Positions 17,525-27,209 of a stretch of DNA of 64,000 nt are shown one piece after another. The translations under genes and the position numbers were made by a program. This DNA is from JACKHO01 sp041398745. GTDB taxonomy: Bacteria > Planctomycetota > Planctomycetia > Planctomycetales > Planctomycetaceae. The notes beneath the pieces are model-generated. The model ran no database searches. It was not told the origin of the DNA and saw only the letters and a list, made by a program, of their open reading frames with translations. Position 1 is the stretch's first letter; each line of letters begins with the position of its first letter. Where the stretch lies: assembly GCA_041398745.1 (NCBI GenBank), contig JAWKUB010000003.1, forward strand, positions 310,001-374,000. Direction: 5' to 3'.

Positions 17525-20449
17525 CTCGACTAAATAGTCCTGTCCTCGTTTGGTGAGGAACTGCGGACTGGTAACAATCGACTCAATCAGGCTGCTGAAC
17601 CTGTAATCGTTTTCAGTCAGGTGGCCCTTCATTGTCTCAATCAGCGGCTCGTCGGACAACATCAGGCCCCGTCCCAGGGCATAGGCGAGCAGTTTCCGGC
17701 AGAAGTTATCGACAAATTCCTCACGACGTTCCATTACCAGATAGGTACGGACACCTTCCAGGCCGGTTCCCTGCATGCCTCCGGGAAACTCTGCATCGGT
17801 TTCTACGGGGCGACCACCCAGGTCCAATGTGCGTCGCTCTCCAATGGGACCAAATCCTTCGAAGGCAATTCCAATGGAGTCAAATCGATCGTGACAACCT
17901 GCGCAACTTTTGTTGTCGCGGTGACGCGCCAGCATTTCCGGTAGCGAGAGTTCCCCGAGCTGACTTTCATCTTCCGGCAGGTCAGGCACGTTCGGCGGCG
18001 GAGGAGGAATTCGCTCACCCAACAGGCGTCGTACGACCCAGTAGCCACGTTTCACGGGGCTGGTTCGCAGACCTGGTGAATTCTTGGTGAGAAAGACAGA
18101 CATCCCCAGCGGGCCGCCGCGACCGTACCTGGACATGTCGTCAACGCGCTTCCATTCGTTCCCCTCAAACGTGATGTCATCTATTCCGTAGTGTTTTGCC
18201 AGCACAGAATTCACGAAGGAATGGCGCGAGTCGAGCAACTCAAGAATGGGCCGATCCTGCTGCACCATGTCGACAAAGTATCGCACGGGTTCTTCGTACA
18301 TGGCCTGCCGCAGTTCATCAGTGAACTGCGGGAACCGATTCCGGTCGACACTGTTGTGCTCTTCAAACCGACGCACGTCGAGCCAGTTGGCAGCAAACTC
18401 AGTCGCAAGCCCCCTGATGCGGTCATCCCGTAACATCGCCTTGGCCTGCTTGACGACTGATTCTGGTTTGATCAATTCTACCTTCTCTTCCTGAGTCGGT
18501 GGTGTTGAGGACCACAGGAAGTAACTCAAGCGATTCTTCAGTTCAAACGGCGTCAGCGATCGCGTTCCGCTACCGGAACTAATGAGATCGGTCCGATACA
18601 TGAAGTGTGGCGACATGAGAATGGAAACCAGACTGTCTCGCATCGCTTCTTCATGGTCGAGTCCATCGTCCTCACGCAGCAACGTGTAGAAATCTCGGAC
18701 CTGCTGCTGCTCAGTTGCGGACAACTCACGGCGCCATGCGCGACTGGCGAATGAAAGTAGTGCGTTCAATTGAACCGACTCCGATTCGGCCCGTGCGTTC
18801 TCGACCCACTGGATTTGTGCATTGATGTTCTTGAAATAGTCAGCAATGGCCTGCAGAGCGACCCCTTCGCCGCCGTTGTCTCGCGATTTGGCCAGGTAAA
18901 CCTCGGCAAGTTTTTCGATCATGTCTGGCGAAGCGGCACTTTTGTCTTCGGCCCGGGCGAAATCAAAAACGGGATCCCGCATGTAACGTGAATCAGTCCG
19001 CTCGAACCAGAGGAAGCCCTGATACTGTCGCAGCGGCGCGTGCGTAATGAAATCGAGTTCCTGCCACAGTCGGTCCAACTCGGCATTGCCTCCTTCATCC
19101 AGGATGAGTTCACGCAGCGGCATATCGTCGCGGAAGTAGCCCATCATGCTGTGGAATCCAGCACTCAGCAGCCGCCCCTTTTCCTGGTTCTCCTTCGCAA
19201 CGCCGAGATAATCGCGGCCTCGTTCAGAAACGTAGAACGCGTCGGGAAACACAGAACAAAACTTCGCCACCGACTCCAAATACCGCTCGCGGTCCGCTTC
19301 ATCCTGTGGAATGACAAGTTCCTGAGGCGTCTCTTCGGGGAGTTCATCACTGTCGACAATCAGCTTGCCGGGATCAAAATCTCTGCGATGAGCCGCGTAC
19401 TGTTCGTTCTTCCACAGCACAAACGACTGCGACCCCTTGTGCACTTCGTTGATTTCCAAGTTGTCAAAAGTCCGTGTCAGTTTCGGTCGGACGTCTTGCA
19501 CGTAGTCCCGCATTTGCACGCACCGCTCACGTGCTTCGGCTGGCGACACACTGACCGGAATTGCCTGAAACATTTGCTGCAGCACTTTGAGCGGTCCAAC
19601 CCGGTCTTCGCTGCCAAGTGCCTCCCACACCAACTTCACGTAATTCGGACTGATGCGCGCTTGCTCTGCGAAAGATTCGAGGGATTGGGACTCACCCTTT
19701 TCCCGCGATGTGCGGTATTGCCAGCAGACGTAGAAATAGTCCGCCAAATCGGTCGGCTGCTGTTCGTAGAATTCCACAATCCTTTTGACGCAGAACTTGT
19801 CGCGGTCGGTCTCCGTCACAATGGGGTGTGGTGCAAAGTGAATTCCTGAGGGCGAAAGATACAAATACTCCGAGACTAGCCGTGCCGCTTCCAAGTACTT
19901 GTTGAGCAACGCCGGAGACATGGTCAGCGACTCACCCGTATTGTCGAATCCAACCTCGTTGGCAGGATCAACCGGGAACGTCTTCGTCGGTTCGATATCA
20001 ACGCCAGTCAAATCCCGAATGCTGTAGTTGTACTCCGCATTACTCAGTCGACGCGCAAGTACCACGCCGGGATCACCCGCGTACCGCTGCGCCTCATGAC
20101 TCCGCATAGCCCGAATCCAACGCGTCAACTCCGTCCGTTCCGCATCCGTGGGTTGTGTAACCACATCTTGCGGCGGCATTTCGTGGGCTTCGACACGTTC
20201 CAGAATCGTCAGCCAAACCTGGTGCGCTCCGGTCACATCATCGACTGTTTTGAATCCGCTCAAGTCCAGCATCGCCTCCGGTTCGTCTGAGCCATGACAA
20301 TCCAGGCAGTACTGCTTCAGAAAGGGCTGAATCTGACTGCTGTAGTCCTTCTCCAGCACGGCACGCTGGTCATCACCGCGACATTCCTGCAGCAGCGCAA
20401 TGCAGCAGCAGAATGCGAGCGAGCAAACGAGAAGACGGAGGGCATTCAT
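17519..20449 (-). CDS. DUF1587/DUF1592/DUF1588/DUF1585 planctomycete cytochrome-like protein
   Basis: 976 residues with a signal peptide (MNALRLLVCSLAFCCCIALL). A heme-binding-like CLDCH at about 48-52 opens the planctomycete cytochrome C domain (LTILERVEAHEMPPQDVV). Downstream come DUF1587 (RLSNAEYNYSIRDLTGVDIE), DUF1592 (LTPFELKNRLSYFLWSSTPP), DUF1588 with a second CAGCH (LPEMLARHRDNKSCAGCHD) and DUF1585 at the C-terminus. These proteins are abundant in planctomycetes and thought to be periplasmic redox or polysaccharide-related proteins, but no function is proven. It precedes the DUF1552 gene, an expected pairing. Confidence 0.92.
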   Translation of the reverse strand: MNALRLLVCSLAFCCCIALLQECRGDDQRAVLEKDYSSQIQPFLKQYCLDCHGSDEPEAMLDLSGFKTVDDVTGAHQVWLTILERVEAHEMPPQDVVTQPTDAERTELTRWIRAMRSHEAQRYAGDPGVVLARRLSNAEYNYSIRDLTGVDIEPTKTFPVDPANEVGFDNTGESLTMSPALLNKYLEAARLVSEYLYLSPSGIHFAPHPIVTETDRDKFCVKRIVEFYEQQPTDLADYFYVCWQYRTSREKGESQSLESFAEQARISPNYVKLVWEALGSEDRVGPLKVLQQMFQAIPVSVSPAEARERCVQMRDYVQDVRPKLTRTFDNLEINEVHKGSQSFVLWKNEQYAAHRRDFDPGKLIVDSDELPEETPQELVIPQDEADRERYLESVAKFCSVFPDAFYVSERGRDYLGVAKENQEKGRLLSAGFHSMMGYFRDDMPLRELILDEGGNAELDRLWQELDFITHAPLRQYQGFLWFERTDSRYMRDPVFDFARAEDKSAASPDMIEKLAEVYLAKSRDNGGEGVALQAIADYFKNINAQIQWVENARAESESVQLNALLSFASRAWRRELSATEQQQVRDFYTLLREDDGLDHEEAMRDSLVSILMSPHFMYRTDLISSGSGTRSLTPFELKNRLSYFLWSSTPPTQEEKVELIKPESVVKQAKAMLRDDRIRGLATEFAANWLDVRRFEEHNSVDRNRFPQFTDELRQAMYEEPVRYFVDMVQQDRPILELLDSRHSFVNSVLAKHYGIDDITFEGNEWKRVDDMSRYGRGGPLGMSVFLTKNSPGLRTSPVKRGYWVVRRLLGERIPPPPPNVPDLPEDESQLGELSLPEMLARHRDNKSCAGCHDRFDSIGIAFEGFGPIGERRTLDLGGRPVETDAEFPGGMQGTGLEGVRTYLVMERREEFVDNFCRKLLAYALGRGLMLSDEPLIETMKGHLTENDYRFSSLIESIVTSPQFLTKRGQDYLVED

Positions 20450-20570
20450 ATGGGGGAGAAGTCAAATGCGGAAGGAAGGAGGTGTCCCCTCCAGCTTAGC
20501 GTACCTGCCGACCGTTGACACTCCCCATTCGAATTCGCACTTGCCCCGACCGAATTTGGTTACCGCCGAT

Positions 20571-21824
20571 TCAGGGAACAACGAGTCGGCAAAGATCTGT
20601 GAGAACCTGCTCGTCCGAGGGGAGCGATGTGTCGACAAGTTTTCGAAGCGGGATGGGTGTTTCGTCCATACGGTAGGCCGTGCCCGGCTCATGAATGCCG
20701 TAGGTCGCCGTGGGAATTTGCACGTGATACCGCGCGTCCTGTAGTGCGGCAGGAGTGTCGAGTGCGATGACCGGAATGCTGCTTAACCAATCCTGTGCGG
20801 CCTCGGAGAACTCACGGACGCTTTCAATTCCCACCAGCAAGCAGGCGTCAACGTCGCGGCGTTCCAGCAGTTCGTTCGCCGTGAACTCGTCAGGGTTATA
20901 GCGGGGATACTTACGGGAAAAGTCGACGGCAAAGGGGTAACCGGTCTGCCAGCAGAGCACGCTGTCCGCTCCCGAGACGTCGCCTGGAATTCGCATTCGC
21001 CGGGCGGTGAAGCGTGTGTGGGCATTCAATTCGGCCACAAGCCTGAGCAGGCCACTGACAGTGCCATGCCCCAAATGACTTTGTGCAATGCCCAGTCCGA
21101 AGAAGATCACACCATACCGGCAGTTCTTCATCAGGTCCGCCAATTGACGCTCGGCTGATGTTGCTTCGCCTCCCTCATGTCCGGCAATGAGACTACGTAA
21201 CCTCCAAATCAATTCGAAGTCTTGTTCCGGTTCAACCTGATGAAACACATCAGCGGCGTGAGCTGTCTCAGTTTCTTCCACGTCAATGACAACCACAGTA
21301 CGGTCACCACGCCCGTCGGGCAGGAACTCGCTGCATGGTTCCGCCGAGTAACGTTCCATGTGCCGTGGGTGGCTGACGGCGGGATTCGCCCCCCAGAAAA
21401 TGACCAAATCGGCCCGCTGTTTGATTTCGCCCAGCGTGCAGGTCGACTCACCCACTTGCTGGATGGCGACAATTGAAGGACCGTGGCAGACAGAGGCTGT
21501 GGTGTCGATCACGGCCCCGAGTTGATCAGCCAGTGCCACGGCAGCTCGTTGTCCCCCGGTACTGCTTTGTGAGAGTCCGTAAATCAGCGGGGCATGGCTC
21601 GCCTTGAGAATTCGGGCGGCTTCTTCGATGGCCTGCTCATGTGAGCACTTCCTGCCTTTAATTTGCGGCGTGCTCGTTACTGGTTTTTGGAATTGCTCGA
21701 ACCATGGCTGAGCCAGTCGGCAGGCCCCGGCGACTGGCACGACGCCATGTTCATCAACGTCCACGACCAGGTCATCGCAGACGCAGCCACATGCAGTGCA
21801 GGCGACATCGGTGAAACGCTGCAT
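20571..21824 (-). CDS. fwdB: Formylmethanofuran dehydrogenase subunit B
   Basis: 417 residues. CTACGCVCDDLVVDV at about 10-24 is the Cys-rich 4Fe-4S start of FwdB/FmdB/FhcB; TTASVCHGPSIVA carries the Cys that binds Mo or W; VIFWGANPAVSHPRHMERYS and VVVIDVEETETAHAADVF fit the molybdopterin-binding fold. In planctomycetes this subunit is part of a formyltransferase/hydrolase complex of the tetrahydromethanopterin C1 pathway. Fhc A, C and D are not in the window. It starts 1 base past the DUF58 stop, so the two may be co-transcribed. Confidence 0.87.
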   Translation of the reverse strand: MQRFTDVACTACGCVCDDLVVDVDEHGVVPVAGACRLAQPWFEQFQKPVTSTPQIKGRKCSHEQAIEEAARILKASHAPLIYGLSQSSTGGQRAAVALADQLGAVIDTTASVCHGPSIVAIQQVGESTCTLGEIKQRADLVIFWGANPAVSHPRHMERYSAEPCSEFLPDGRGDRTVVVIDVEETETAHAADVFHQVEPEQDFELIWRLRSLIAGHEGGEATSAERQLADLMKNCRYGVIFFGLGIAQSHLGHGTVSGLLRLVAELNAHTRFTARRMRIPGDVSGADSVLCWQTGYPFAVDFSRKYPRYNPDEFTANELLERRDVDACLLVGIESVREFSEAAQDWLSSIPVIALDTPAALQDARYHVQIPTATYGIHEPGTAYRMDETPIPLRKLVDTSLPSDEQVLTDLCRLVVP

Positions 21825-21825
21825 G

Positions 21826-22773
21826 TTACATTCGGCGGGATGAAGACATTTGTCGCAGTCGCAGGAAATCGGCGAGAGCTTGCTCGAGGGGATCGCTCGT
21901 CTGTAACTGCGTTACCTGAATACCCAGCCGTTCACAAATGGCCTGCACGTTCTGCTGGTGCTGTTCGAACTGCCTGATGTAATCAGCCCGAGCAGTTTCC
22001 GGATCAACGTAGATTTCCTCACCGGTCTCTAAATCTTCAAACAGTGCCGGCGCATCAAACGCGAGTGTGCATTCGGCGGGATCAAGAATTTGAAATACAG
22101 CCACTTCGTGCCGCGCCGCCCGTAACAATCCGAGCTGCGTTTCCAATTCATCGATGGGGGCGAGAAAATCGGAAACAAGAACCAGCAAACTCCGCTTGCG
22201 GGTCCGTTCGGCAATGGTCGCCAGCACTCTGGCGAGGTCGGTCACTTTTCCGGGCGATTCTTTTTCCAGAGCCACAATCATGCGGCGGAGCCAGCCGGGA
22301 CGAAACCGCGGTGGCAGGTATTCGTCGACCTCGGCACTGAATGAACAAAGGCCAATGGCGTCTCGCTGGGAATTGAGGAAGTAAGCCAGCGTGGCCGTCA
22401 GCGTTCGAGCATAGTCCGCTTTGGTGTAGCCGACGGAACCGAACTGCATTGACCGACTCTGGTCAAGAATGAGATGACAACGCAGATTCGTTTCATCTTC
22501 GTATCGTTTGACGTAATACCTGTCACTCCGGGCGTACAGTTTCCAGTCGAGGTAGCGGGGATCATCTCCCGGTACGTATTGACGATACTCTGTGAATTCC
22601 ACCGAAAATCCATGATACGGGCTACGATGCAGTCCCGTCATGAACCCTTCCACCACCGACCGCGCACGCAACTCCAGCGACTCAATTCGCATGAGCGTAG
22701 CAGGGTCAATATAGGAAGGTGGTGGGTAACTCAAAACGCGGTGCCTGATGTCGTTTATCGGTGGCACAGACAT
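21826..22773 (-). CDS. DUF58 domain protein (vWA-like)
   Basis: 315 residues. The DUF58 signature EFTEYRQYVPGDDPRYLDWKLYAR (in shorter form GDDPRYLDWKLYAR) is followed by a vWA-like domain with the MIDAS motif LILDQSRSM, metal-binding D-x-S-x-S, and a strand LLVLVSDFLAPID. DUF58 proteins usually follow a MoxR AAA ATPase; here the MoxR gene is about 15 kb away at 37748. Its stop is one base before the fwdB start, so an operon with fwdB is likely. Function probably chaperone-like or assembly related, not proven. Confidence 0.88.
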   Translation of the reverse strand: MSVPPINDIRHRVLSYPPPSYIDPATLMRIESLELRARSVVEGFMTGLHRSPYHGFSVEFTEYRQYVPGDDPRYLDWKLYARSDRYYVKRYEDETNLRCHLILDQSRSMQFGSVGYTKADYARTLTATLAYFLNSQRDAIGLCSFSAEVDEYLPPRFRPGWLRRMIVALEKESPGKVTDLARVLATIAERTRKRSLLVLVSDFLAPIDELETQLGLLRAARHEVAVFQILDPAECTLAFDAPALFEDLETGEEIYVDPETARADYIRQFEQHQQNVQAICERLGIQVTQLQTSDPLEQALADFLRLRQMSSSRRM

Positions 22774-22791
22774 TCCTGTCTGTGAACGTCT

Positions 22792-24312
22792 TTACTCATA
22801 CTCCCATTTCATAATCCAGGGATCATTCATTTCCTTCTGGAACTGCTTCAGCTTCGCCTGATACTCCTCCAGAATCTTCGCATACTCTGACTTCAATGCC
22901 AGGTTCTCCGACTCGTGAGGATCATTTTCCATGTCGTACAGTTCAAACGGCGGACGGAAAATGTAGTCGCCCACAGTTTTCGTGCCGTAGGGTGCCGTTT
23001 TCCCTTTGGCATATTGTGCCTGCCAGGTTGACGCGGCCCACAGGTCCGAAGCAAACGGGTACGGCAATCCGTGTGCAATGTTCCAAATCAGTTTGTACTT
23101 GTCATCCCGCACCACACGCATGGGGTAGTACATTTGGATTTCGTGGAAGGTGTGTGAGGCGAAAACGGTTTCCCAATGCGTGGCTTCTGGCTCACCGAGA
23201 ATTGGTATCCAGGACTTGCCATGATACTTCGTAAAGGGATGCCCGCCGTTACGGTTTTCTCCCGGCGGAGCCATTGGGTCGTTCTCGGCAATCTCTTTCG
23301 GGCTCTTAAAGTTGAGCGGTCGATTCTTCTTGGCGTCCAATCCTTGAGCAAAATCGAGCAGCGACGGTGTGATGTCGATATGGCTGATCATCGCTGAGGA
23401 AACAATTCCCCGTTTCGGCTCGTAAGGATTGCGAACCACAAACGGCACACGCAGTCCCGGCTCGTAAACCGTCGTCTTTCCTCCCGGGAACGCCATGCCG
23501 TGGTCGCTGGTAAAGACGAACAGAGTTTTGTCGTAGAGCCCGGCCTCCTTGAGAATTTTCATCAGACGTCCGACACCCTGGTCAATGCGGGCGCATGACT
23601 GGTAGTACTGAGCCAGTTCTTCGCGGCACTCGGGCGTGTCGGGCAGGAATTCCGGAACCGGGATTTTGGCGGGATCAAAAAAGACTTCCTCGACCCCTTC
23701 GTAGCTTCCCTGTTTCGGTCGGTTGCCGAACAAATTCGGTTTGAATTCCAGTTCGGACGTTTCATCATCTCCCCCGCCTCTGTGCGGGTCGGCTGTGCCG
23801 AAGTAGAGGAAGAACGGTCGCTCATCGTCCCGATTCATGATGAAGTCACGACAGTTGTCTGCCATCGCGACCGCGTTACGGCCGTTTCCATTCAGGTACG
23901 TCTCAAACTGGTAAACCGACTTTGGAGCGACGTGGTACTTGCCAATGTGTCCCGTCCGATATCCCGCTCCAGTCAGCACACGTGGCAAAGCGAAGCTGGC
24001 GACGTCGGGAAACGAACCAAACTTGTGGTACGAATGCTGATGCCCGTACTGCCCGTTCATATGGTTGTGTAGGCCAGACATAATGACCGACCGACTCGCA
24101 CTACAGCTCGCCGTCGTGGCGAATGCCCGCATGAAGACCGTACCGTCCGCAGCGATGGCGTCGATGTTCGGTGAAGCCGCCACGGGATCACCGTAGCATC
24201 CCAGCGTGGGGCTTTCGTCATCTGTCACAAAGAAAATGATGTTCCGCTCAGCGGAGTGGACCACTCCACACAACATCAGACAGAGTAACGCCGCTCCGTA
24301 GAACCTACGCAT
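22792..24312 (-). CDS. Exported sulfatase
   Basis: 506 residues with a signal peptide (MRRFYGAALLCLMLCGVVHS). The sulfatase fold opens NIIFFVTDDESPTLGCYG with the metal-binding Asp pair, and CSASRSVIMSG at about 69-79 is the C-x-A/P-S-R motif whose Cys is converted to formylglycine. LFVFTSDHGMAFPGGK carries the second metal-binding Asp-His. It should hydrolyse sulfate esters in the periplasm or outside, probably on algal or mucin-type polysaccharides. No neighbouring anaerobic sulfatase-maturase was seen; the FGE-like tail of the kinase at 31474 is not an obvious partner. Confidence 0.93.
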   Translation of the reverse strand: MRRFYGAALLCLMLCGVVHSAERNIIFFVTDDESPTLGCYGDPVAASPNIDAIAADGTVFMRAFATTASCSASRSVIMSGLHNHMNGQYGHQHSYHKFGSFPDVASFALPRVLTGAGYRTGHIGKYHVAPKSVYQFETYLNGNGRNAVAMADNCRDFIMNRDDERPFFLYFGTADPHRGGGDDETSELEFKPNLFGNRPKQGSYEGVEEVFFDPAKIPVPEFLPDTPECREELAQYYQSCARIDQGVGRLMKILKEAGLYDKTLFVFTSDHGMAFPGGKTTVYEPGLRVPFVVRNPYEPKRGIVSSAMISHIDITPSLLDFAQGLDAKKNRPLNFKSPKEIAENDPMAPPGENRNGGHPFTKYHGKSWIPILGEPEATHWETVFASHTFHEIQMYYPMRVVRDDKYKLIWNIAHGLPYPFASDLWAASTWQAQYAKGKTAPYGTKTVGDYIFRPPFELYDMENDPHESENLALKSEYAKILEEYQAKLKQFQKEMNDPWIMKWEYE

Positions 24313-24434
24313 GTGGTCTTCCCGTTTCCTGAATCACAGTGTGTTGACGAAACGGTAGTGTAGGTGGCGCGGAGGTGTTCGTCGAAGCTAGAAGCAATTT
24401 CTCCCACTAACTCACATACCCAGAAATGAGCAAG

Positions 24435-24454
24435 GAGTGTCGATCCAGACACTC
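24435..24454 (-). terminator. Hairpin overlapping the STN-like gene stop
   Basis: A perfect 7-base stem GAGTGTC/GACACTC with a 6-base loop sits on the last codons and stop (24453-24455) of the minus-strand exported protein gene. The run after it is only weakly T-rich, so it may end transcription inefficiently or be an mRNA 3' structure. Confidence 0.4.
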
Positions 24455-25235
24455 AGAAGAATGACTTGCCTTCTGGAAGAGTTGGCAAGGGCTTTGGCGA
24501 CACGGAAATCGAACGTGGACACTCGTCTACTTTGGGTACAGGCCAATCGGGAACGGGCTGGCCTGAACTCACGTGCTGCGCCAAACCATTCAACAGACGT
24601 TCAATTTCCCAATGTGTCCGCTGATTCTGCCGAATGATGAAACATCCCTTGGCGTAGCTCATGCTTCCATCACCGTCACAATCGCTTCTCCAACGGCCAG
24701 ACGTGGTGGTCGTGATGATATGCACAAGGATTTCTGGGTCAGCCAACTCCAATGCACGAACATCGTACAAACGCGTCTCCAGGTATTCATCAGCCCACAC
24801 GCTACTCGTAATGACGAGCACTTCACGCTTGATGATAAAGTCGAGTTGCACGCCTCCGACGTTGTCCAGCATCAATTCGAGCGCCGACCGCAGCGTGACA
24901 CCCGAGAGGGTAATTTTCACCTCAGAGTCTGGTCCAATTCCTTCGGCAAGCAGCGCGTTTTCGTCAATCAAAATGGGAATTTCGTGTATCGAACCAATGT
25001 ACCGCACGACATCGTCCAACGGATTCCCCGGAAACTCCAGACTCACCTTTTCTTCAAGTGCCTCATTGATTTTGATGACGTTCGGACTCTCTGCACCCGG
25101 TGCATAAACCTTAATGCGCGGAGGCGACTTGGCCTCTTCACTGACATCCTGTCCACAGGCACTGCTTCCCACGACACCTGCGATGACAACTGCCAACGCG
25201 ACGTGATTCAAAAGGCTGCTTGGCGTTATTCGCAT
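24453..25235 (-). CDS. Exported STN-like protein
   Basis: 260 residues from the ATG at 25235, which has GGAG 8 bases upstream. A signal peptide (LLNHVALAVVIAGVVGSSACG) is followed by a beta/alpha region LEFPGNPLDDVVRYIGSIHE, IPILIDENALLAEG, VKITLSGVTLRSALELMLDN, then VQLDFIIKREVLVITSS, the repeat pattern of the STN/secretin N-domain found in secretins and TonB receptors. No secretin barrel or TonB plug follows. Stand-alone STN proteins occur widely in planctomycetes with unknown role. It is followed by a short hairpin at its stop codon. Confidence 0.72.
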   Translation of the reverse strand: MRITPSSLLNHVALAVVIAGVVGSSACGQDVSEEAKSPPRIKVYAPGAESPNVIKINEALEEKVSLEFPGNPLDDVVRYIGSIHEIPILIDENALLAEGIGPDSEVKITLSGVTLRSALELMLDNVGGVQLDFIIKREVLVITSSVWADEYLETRLYDVRALELADPEILVHIITTTTSGRWRSDCDGDGSMSYAKGCFIIRQNQRTHWEIERLLNGLAQHVSSGQPVPDWPVPKVDECPRSISVSPKPLPTLPEGKSFF

Positions 25236-25408
25236 GGGAAACTCCGGGGATTTGATTGGCCTCAATGGAAACCCTAGCGGCAATCGGCGAACTCGTACCG
25301 CACAGGGTTACCGTATACCTTCAATCGTGGCACATTCCCAGCACAAGCTACAAGCAATTCAGCGGTTCGCCAAGGTTCGCGTTCGCCAATGTCGCCCCCG
25401 AACCGAGA

Positions 25409-25697
25409 GGGTGCATCCGATGAATGGTGGCAGGCTGTCGGAAACCTTCACCCTCCCGTCGGCGAAGCCGAAAACGGGAGGGTCGAATCGAGTTTACGAG
25501 ATTCGGGGAGGGCAATTCGCCTGTTACCGTAGAATCTTGCCTTACACGCAGTTCCGTGTCCATTTTGCATTCGCCCCTCCCCTCGCTTCGCTCGACCCTC
25601 CCCGGCGGGGAGGGTGAATTCCAATTCCTCATGCGATTGCCGAGAGCTGTCCAAATGACTGAGCGAGAAGCACCGTCACCATCTATCGGATGCACCC
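25409..25697. repeat. MITE-like element with terminal inverted repeats
   Basis: The ends GGGTGCATCCGAT (25409) and its complement ending at 25697 are inverted, with partial matches for about 28 bases inward. Inside are two further palindromic blocks: CCCTCCCGTCGGCGAAGC... near 25450-25484 and CCCCTCCCCTCGCTTCGC... near 25573-25618. CAATGTCGCC occurs at both sides (25387-25396 and 25697-25706). No protein is supported inside. It fills most of the 480-base gap between the STN-like and waaA genes. Confidence 0.65.
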
Positions 25698-25715
25698 AAT
25701 GTCGCCATGCCCTTG

Positions 25716-27002
25716 TCAATTCTCAAGTTGGTCGACAATGAGTTGCACGGTGCGTGCGGTCGCTCCCTGCTGTGCAGCGATGAGATGTTGGGCTCGTTCA
25801 CCCATTTCCGTTCCCTGTTCAGAATGCTGAAGCATCATCTCAACGAACTGCCGCAACTCATTAGGAGTACGGGAGACGTGTAGAGCATTTCCCTGGACGA
25901 GCAATTCGACCACCGCTCGGAAGTTCTTCGTGTTGGGGCCGACGCTGACGGCTGCTCCGTAAGCCGCAGGTTCGAGCATGTTCTGGCCGCCCCGGTCACC
26001 AAAGCTGCCGCCGACGAATCCGATATCCGCCAATCCCCAACAGGCGCCGAGTTCGCCTACTGTGTCGAGTAGCCCAATATACTGGGAAGTGTCTTCCGGG
26101 GGTGATTCAGGCTTGGTTCGACGGATGCATGGCAGGTCGCGGTCGGCGATGAGTCCGGCAATTTCATTGCCCCGTTCGGGGTGTCGCGGGACGAGAATCA
26201 GACGAAGCCTTGGATGGGTCTGTTTCAATTCTTGATAAATATCCAGGACCATCGCTTCTTCAGGAGCCTGCGTACTTCCGGCAATCCATATTTGCTCGCC
26301 TTCGCCAATTCCAAAGCATTGAGCGAGTTCTCTGGTCTTGGGATTCGACCGGTCGGTTTGCACACCATCGAACTTGATGGACCCCGTGTGGTGGACGCGT
26401 TCCTGCTCGACGCCCAACGCTGCGAAACGGGTGGCGTATTCCTCGGTCTGAGCAGCCACGAAAGCAAATTGCCGCAGCAATGGACCGAGCAACCAATTGA
26501 GTCGACGGTATCCGGCAAAGCTGCGGTCACTCAGTCGACCGTTGATGAGGCAGACGGGAATTTTCTGTTGATATGCAGTCCGCAGGAAATTAGGCCAAAT
26601 TTCCAGTTCAACCAAAACAATGAGGTCCGGCTGCAGTCGACGAACAGCATTTTGTACTGCCCAGGTGAAATCGAGCGGAAAATACACGACATGTGCATTC
26701 TGAAGTTTGTCGCGAGCAACTTCGTAACCAGTCTGTGTGGTTGTCGACACAATGCACTGCGCATCAGGACTCTTATGAGCGAGTTGAGCCAGAACCTGTT
26801 GTAGCTGCAACACTTCGCCCACGCTGACGGCATGAAACCAAACCCGCGGGCCCGTCGCCTCACCTGGAACTGGACATGCTCCCCACAGTTTCTGATTCCA
26901 GCCTGAGTGGTACTTTCCGAGCGCGTACCATCTCCACAGCAGCACGGGGCTGCAAATGAGCAAAAAGAGGACGTAGGCGGCGTTTAGAATCCAGCCAAAC
27001 AA
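25716..27002 (-). CDS. waaA: 3-deoxy-D-manno-octulosonic acid transferase
   Basis: 428 residues from a TTG at 27002 with AGGGAAGGA upstream; the frame runs to 27086 but the added residues lack family character. An N-terminal membrane anchor (YVLFLLICSPVLLWRWY) is followed by GT30 motifs: VWFHAVSVGEVLQLQQVL, LIVLVELEIWPNFLRTA, VHHTGSIKFDG and a C-terminal glycosyltransferase domain with GGSFGDRGGQNMLEPAAYG. WaaA transfers Kdo to lipid A precursors at the inner membrane. Its presence fits a lipopolysaccharide-bearing planctomycete. No other lipid A gene is in the window. Confidence 0.9.
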   Translation of the reverse strand: MFGWILNAAYVLFLLICSPVLLWRWYALGKYHSGWNQKLWGACPVPGEATGPRVWFHAVSVGEVLQLQQVLAQLAHKSPDAQCIVSTTTQTGYEVARDKLQNAHVVYFPLDFTWAVQNAVRRLQPDLIVLVELEIWPNFLRTAYQQKIPVCLINGRLSDRSFAGYRRLNWLLGPLLRQFAFVAAQTEEYATRFAALGVEQERVHHTGSIKFDGVQTDRSNPKTRELAQCFGIGEGEQIWIAGSTQAPEEAMVLDIYQELKQTHPRLRLILVPRHPERGNEIAGLIADRDLPCIRRTKPESPPEDTSQYIGLLDTVGELGACWGLADIGFVGGSFGDRGGQNMLEPAAYGAAVSVGPNTKNFRAVVELLVQGNALHVSRTPNELRQFVEMMLQHSEQGTEMGERAQHLIAAQQGATARTVQLIVDQLEN

Positions 27003-27209
27003 CGCTGTTCCTTCCCTCAAATCGTGGAAACTTGTGGCAGAGTACCGGTTTGTCTGGTTGCAGGCGAGACCTTCTCTCGGGAGCACGATTTTGCGGAACC
27101 CGGTTTTGGAGACATGTTTGCATTTCCGTCACCGCGACCGCAGGCTAAACTTTTGAGGACATCAAATTACCATCCTCTCATCATTTCATTTTGTTCTCAG
27201 GCAACGTCC

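Noticed and set aside
25424..25741. A 105-codon open frame inside the MITE-like element
   Set aside because: It is Arg/Ser/Pro rich and follows palindromic DNA; it does not look like a protein.
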